Shown here in pieces: positions 62,501 to 64,000 of a stretch of DNA of 64,000 bases. The stretch comes from Metellina segmentata. Its lineage: Eukaryota > Arthropoda > Arachnida > Araneae > Tetragnathidae. The stretch covers positions 24,752,714 through 24,816,713 of the forward strand of contig OX375880.1 in NCBI GenBank assembly GCA_947359465.1. Direction: 5' to 3'. The stretch's first letter is position 1; each line of letters opens with the position of its first letter. The notes under the pieces were generated by a model. The model had not been told where the DNA came from and did not search any database. It was given only the letters and a program-made list of their open reading frames with translations. The translations under genes and the position numbers were made by a program.

Positions 62501-64000
62501 GACTGAGATGTGGGGAGATTGTTTTGTGTGAAGTATTCCCATATAAATTAACGTGCTGCCGAACGAGGTGGGAGGGACAGCTGTAATTTCAAAGCTCCCA
62601 ATCCAAGTTCTCAGGCGATGTAATTTCTAAGGGAATGCAAAAGGTATTTGACTGAGATGTGGGGAGAGTGTTTTGTTACAAGTATTCCCATAGAAATTAA
62701 CGTGCTGCCGAGCGAGGTTGGAGGGACCGTTGTAATTTCAAAGCTCCCTATCCAAGTTCTCAGGCGATGTAATTTCTGAGGGAATGAAAAGGTATTTGAC
62801 TGAGATGTGGGGAGAGTGTTTTGTGTGAAGTATTCCCATATAGATTAACGGGCTGCCGAGCGAAATGGGATTGACGTTGTAATTTCAAAGCTCCCAATCC
62901 AAGTTCTCAGGCGATGTAATTTCTAAGGGAATGAAAATGTATTTGACTGAGATGTGGGGAGAGTATTTTGCGTGAAGTATTCCCATAGATATTAACGTGC
63001 TGCCGTGCGAGGTGGGAGGGAGCGTTGTAATTTCAAAGCAACCTATCCAAGTTCTCAGGCGATGTAATTTCTAAGGGAATGAAAAGGTATTTGACTGAGA
63101 TGTGGGGAGAGTGTTTTGTATGAAGTATTCCCATAGAAATTAACGTGCTGCCGAGCGAGGTTGGAGGAACCGTTGTAATTTCAAAGCTCCCTATCCAAGT
63201 TCTCAGGCGATGTAATTTCTAAGGGAATGAAAAGGTATTTGACTGAGATGTGGGGAGAGTGTTTTGTGTGAAGTATTCCCATAGAAATTAACGTGCTGCC
63301 GAGCGAGGTGGGAGGGACCGTTGTAATTTCAAAGCTCCCAATCCAAGTTCTCAGGCGATGTAATTTCTAAGGGAATGAAAATGTATTTGACTGAGATGTG
63401 GGGAGAGTGTTTTGTGTGAAGTATTCCCATAGAAATTAACGTGCTGCCGAGCGAGGTGGAAGGGAGCGTTGTAATTTCAAAGCTCCCTATCCAAGTTCTC
63501 AGGCGATGTAATTTCTAAGGGAATGAAAAGGTATTTGACTGAGATGTGGGGAGAGTGTTTTGTGTGAAGTATTCCCATTGAAATTAACGTGCTGCCGAGC
63601 GAGTTGGGAGGGACCGTTGTAATTTCAAAGCTCCCAATCCAAGTTCTCAGGCGATGTAATTTCTAAGGGAATGCAAAAGGTATTTGACTGAGATGTGGGG
63701 AGAGTGTTTTGTGTGAAGTATTCCCATAGAAATTAACGTGCTGCCGAGCGAGGTGGGATTGACGTTGTAATTTCAAAGCTCCCAATCCAAGTTCTCAGGC
63801 GATGTAATTTCTAAGGGAATGAAAATGTATTTGACTGAGATGTGGGGTGAGTGTTTTGTGTGAAGTATTCCCATAGAAATTAACGTGCTGCCGAGCGAGG
63901 TGGGAGGGACCGTTGTAATTTCAAAGCTCCCAATCCAAGTTCTCAGGCGATGTAATATCTAAGGGAATGAAAATGTATTTGACTGAGATGTGGGGAGAGT
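53520..64000. repeat. Right-hand copy of the 26.8-37.86 kb block, cut by the window end
   Basis: Same unit order as 26.8-37.86 kb, including the doubled CAGTTGTAATTTGAAAG pair, the 1-bp deletion unit at 56,548, the GGAGATGTAATTGC unit near 58.91 kb, TTGTTACAAG near 62.67 kb and the GTAATATC unit at 63,950. Relative to the left copy it lacks the two-unit duplication near 34.0 kb and one unit near 35.4 kb, and carries GTTACTCAGG where the left copy has GTTTCTCAGG. The left copy enters the separate 37.4-41.0 kb domain at this point. Whether the right copy does the same lies beyond the window. Confidence 0.8.

Larger units (their letters stand above)
1..64000. repeat. 148-bp tandem satellite array filling the window
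   Basis: A unit of about 148 bp repeats head to tail without interruption. The start motif TCTCAGGCGATG is seen at 1, 149 and, with a variant base, 297, and continues in register to the last line. That is about 430 units. All units have the same orientation and I saw no inversion, gap or foreign insertion. Consensus base counts are about 41 A, 42 T, 43 G and 22 C, so about 44% GC with G twice as frequent as C on the given strand. Neighbouring units differ by a few substitutions and occasional 1-bp indels. Known biology: long homogeneous arrays of this unit size are typical of eukaryotic centromeric or other heterochromatic satellites. Inference: this is such an array; the family and species are not identified. 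No gene of any kind is supported anywhere in the window. Confidence 0.97.

Noticed and set aside
1..64000. CRISPR array
   Set aside because: There are regularly spaced repeats, but the whole period is conserved. No unique spacers separate short repeats, and there are no cas genes.
1..64000. Promoters, TATA boxes, terminators, tRNA, rRNA or telomeric repeats
   Set aside because: Short A/T-rich matches recur in every unit as part of the satellite. None has supporting context, and I saw no RNA gene fold or TTAGGG-type tract.
1..64000. Prokaryotic defence, metabolic or other gene system
   Set aside because: No unique coding sequence exists in any frame, so no multi-gene system can be present in this window.

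Overview
The whole 64 kb window is one satellite DNA array. A unit of about 148 bp, about 43-44% GC, repeats head to tail in one orientation roughly 430 times from the first base to the last. I found no unique sequence, gene, RNA gene, transposon, CRISPR array, telomere repeat or inversion. This points to eukaryotic constitutive heterochromatin (centromeric, pericentromeric or another heterochromatic block), probably from a long-read assembly. I do not recognise the satellite family and cannot name the organism. There is no operon-like or protein-coding system here.

The unit is counted here from TCTCAGGCGATG = position 1. It contains a near-perfect 16-bp inverted repeat: arm 13-28 against arm 75-90, with 15 of 16 positions pairing. 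The arms flank a 46-bp G/T/A-rich segment with a single C in the consensus. A third, partial copy of the arm lies at 122-134, in the same orientation as the left arm. Most units are 148 bp. Recurrent variants of 147 bp and 149 bp also occur.

Above the unit is a second level of organisation. Ordered blocks of distinguishable units recur at offsets that are whole multiples of the unit: 740 (5 units), 1,629 (11), 3,404-3,405 (23), 5,623 (38), 13,621 (92), 21,021 (142), 24,128 (163) and 26,644 (180).

Layout. 1-2.93 kb: irregular units with no long twin found. 2.94-9.09 kb: first copy of a higher-order unit of about 38 monomers, matched again at 9.3-15.0 kb. 11.1-15.0 kb: duplicated as 15.0-18.4 kb. 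19.73-23.13 kb: a clean adjacent 23-unit duplication into 23.13-26.53 kb. 26.8-37.86 kb: a block matched again at 53.5 kb to the window end. 37.36-40.96 kb: a distinct domain with local 11-unit and 5-unit duplications. 41.0-53.5 kb: a mosaic stitched from blocks also present at 16.9-21.6, 30.2-34.1 and 25.2-31.0 kb. The pattern is what repeated unequal exchange or amplification between in-register units would leave. All block boundaries were read by eye from diagnostic variants and are good to about one unit.
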